Shown piece after piece: positions 5,551-6,448 of a stretch of 6,448 nucleotides of DNA. The notes below the pieces were generated by a model. The model made no database searches and was not told the DNA's origin. It saw nothing but the letters and a program-made list of their open reading frames with translations. Position 1 is the first letter of the stretch; each line of letters starts with the position of its first letter. The translations under genes were made by a program, and so were the position numbers. Location of the stretch: contig DAIDJA010000106.1 of the NCBI GenBank assembly GCA_027451605.1, forward strand, positions 1-6,448, read 5' to 3'. The DNA is from Acidimicrobiales bacterium (GTDB lineage Bacteria > Actinomycetota > Acidimicrobiia > Acidimicrobiales > JABEUL01).

Positions 5551-5697
5551 TGTTAGAGCCCCTCCGAAAATCAACTAGGTTAATTTAGAGTCATGACTTA
5601 ATAACAAAGATTTAGAATATACGGGTATATCGATTTCAAAAAATTAAACCCGTCTCGGAGATTTCACTCGAAACAGCAACCGTTTAAGTTGAAAATA

Positions 5698-5976
5698 TTA
5701 GGTGTCTCCGCTTCTGGCCCGCTTTTCCTCTTTGGCTAATATAACGTCCTGCGGATCCGATAAGAGAAAAGTTGCCGCGCCGTGAGCCACAATACCTATG
5801 AACCATCCGCCAAGTGGGAATAAAAACCATGGGTACTGGTGACCGGTAACATACCAAACCAATACGAGAAAGGCATTCGTGACTAAAAATATTGAAAAAT
5901 GAAGCAAAAATACTCGCCGCTTCAATATTTTCTTTGCTTCTCGCTCCCTAAATGCCGCTTTAGCAAAATCATCCAC
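5698..5976 (-). CDS. Small two-helix membrane protein, 2TM domain
   Basis: The 92-residue product matches the 2TM domain family: a basic amphipathic start (REREAKKILKRR, 10-21), a first membrane helix at about 22-43, a short loop with HQYPW, and a second helix at about 50-72 carrying the family-like FPLGGWFIGIVAHG. A charged cytoplasmic tail with EEKRARSG follows. Its function is not known; alone it has no catalytic residues. It starts with GTG at 5976-5974 and overlaps the PadR stop by 8 bp (GTGGATGA), with weak TAGG upstream, so its translation is probably coupled to the regulator. In family context a PadR regulator often controls its membrane neighbour, which is inference here. Confidence 0.82.
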   Translation of the reverse strand: MDDFAKAAFREREAKKILKRRVFLLHFSIFLVTNAFLVLVWYVTGHQYPWFLFPLGGWFIGIVAHGAATFLLSDPQDVILAKEEKRARSGDT

Positions 5977-6448
5977 TTTGATTACCTACTTTCTTAATTA
6001 AATTTGTGTCTTTTTTATGTTTGGACTTTAAGATGTCCGAGAGACTCCTGTTTAAGTTTTCCAATAAATTTTCAACAAGTTGCTTTTCCTCGTTATTTAA
6101 TCTAAATCTTCTAAAAGGCGTATTTCTTAGGAATTCAGTGATCAATTCTCCGACGGTGGTCATTGACGAAAAGTCACGAGAGGTTCGCTCTTTTATATTG
6201 TCTAAAACTGTAGAGTTTTCGGCAATTTCTTTACCCGATTCTTCCAGTTCATACATCTTGGTACCGTCAATCTCAGTTGCTCTTATCATCCTTGCATCTT
6301 CAAGTCCTAGCAGAGCCGGATATATCGAACCGGGACTGGGTCTCCAACTGCCTCTAAGTTCTGCGGCGAGCTTTTGCATTATCGCATAACCGTTGAGTGG
6401 CTGGTCGCGCTCCAATAAATTTAGTATTACCTCTTGAAGCTCACCGTT
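5969..6448 (-). CDS. PadR-family transcriptional regulator, 5' end outside window
   Basis: PadR proteins are dimeric winged-helix repressors that release DNA when they bind a small ligand. The frame stays open to the right edge, with 159 residues visible. It begins NGELQEVILNLLERDQPLNGY, the usual first helix of the family, so only a short N-terminal piece is missing; a TTG at 6415 inside this helix is not the start. The winged helix covers visible residues 1 to about 75, with recognition segment SPGSIYPALLGLED and wing TEIDGTKMYELEESGKE. The remainder is helical (LNNEEKQLVENLLENLN) with a basic tail, KSKHKKD, and would form the dimer interface. It overlaps the 2TM gene, so the two are one operon whose promoter lies outside the window. 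The ligand is unknown. Confidence 0.88.
   Translation of the reverse strand, partial: NGELQEVILNLLERDQPLNGYAIMQKLAAELRGSWRPSPGSIYPALLGLEDARMIRATEIDGTKMYELEESGKEIAENSTVLDNIKERTSRDFSSMTTVGELITEFLRNTPFRRFRLNNEEKQLVENLLENLNRSLSDILKSKHKKDTNLIKKVGNQSG

Larger units (their letters stand above)
5197..5697. other. Intergenic region between 2TM gene and RDD gene
   Basis: These 501 bp hold no established gene. Visible items are the RDD promoter and leader, a perfect palindrome ATATAC-GG-GTATAT (5617-5630), ACGGGT/ACCCGT arms (5621-5626 and 5648-5653) that could end the 2TM transcript but lack a good U-run, a hairpin TATAG...CTATA with a C(UUCG)G loop (5512-5529), and a chain of three very short overlapping minus-strand frames (5398-5550). 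I assign no function to the chain. Confidence 0.6.

Noticed and set aside
6006..6389. Plus-strand open frame of 127 codons
   Set aside because: It is antisense to the PadR gene, with a low-complexity Ser/Leu-rich product and no ribosome binding site seen.
6413..6415. TTG as the PadR start
   Set aside because: The frame continues upstream to the edge and encodes the expected first helix of the family (ELQEVILNLL).

Overview
The window looks like a piece of a bacterial chromosome with moderately low G+C. All six protein genes I can support with confidence lie on the minus strand, so the biological reading order runs from high to low coordinates. The gene types suggest an actinobacterium: a Pro/Gly/Tyr-rich RDD membrane protein next to a DUF2752 protein, a PadR regulator with a 2TM-domain protein, and GTG starts in three of the six visible starts. 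This placement is inference from gene content; there is no rRNA, tRNA or taxonomic marker.

Layout from high to low coordinates. (1) 5698-6448: a PadR-family repressor whose start lies beyond the right edge, overlapping by 8 bp a small two-helix membrane protein. (2) 5197-5697: about 500 bp without a convincing gene, with a candidate promoter for the next gene. (3) 4450-5196: an RDD-family membrane protein with a disordered, repeat-bearing N-terminus. (4) 3913-4344: a DUF2752 membrane protein, separated from the RDD gene by a perfect 18-bp inverted repeat that overlaps a candidate promoter. (5) 3336-3912: an almost gene-free stretch with an 11-bp tandem repeat resembling a response-regulator site and, at its end, a 13-bp tandem repeat resembling an antitoxin operator. 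(6) 2686-3335: a type II toxin-antitoxin pair of VapBC type (ribbon-helix-helix antitoxin, PIN-domain RNase). (7) 2264-2685: intergenic DNA with phased half-sites and two tiny plus-strand reading frames. (8) 1-2263: the largest gene, a two-domain glycosyltransferase that runs uninterrupted off the left edge (754 codons visible).

The genes do not form one pathway. The window reads as four modules: a ligand-responsive repressor with a membrane partner, a small membrane-protein pair, a toxin-antitoxin cassette, and a cell-surface polysaccharide or glycoconjugate glycosyltransferase. I see no transposase, integrase, CRISPR array or phage gene. I found no clear new multi-gene system. The best leads are the two-domain glycosyltransferase, the repeat-based candidate operators, and the small overlapping reading frames in two intergenic regions.
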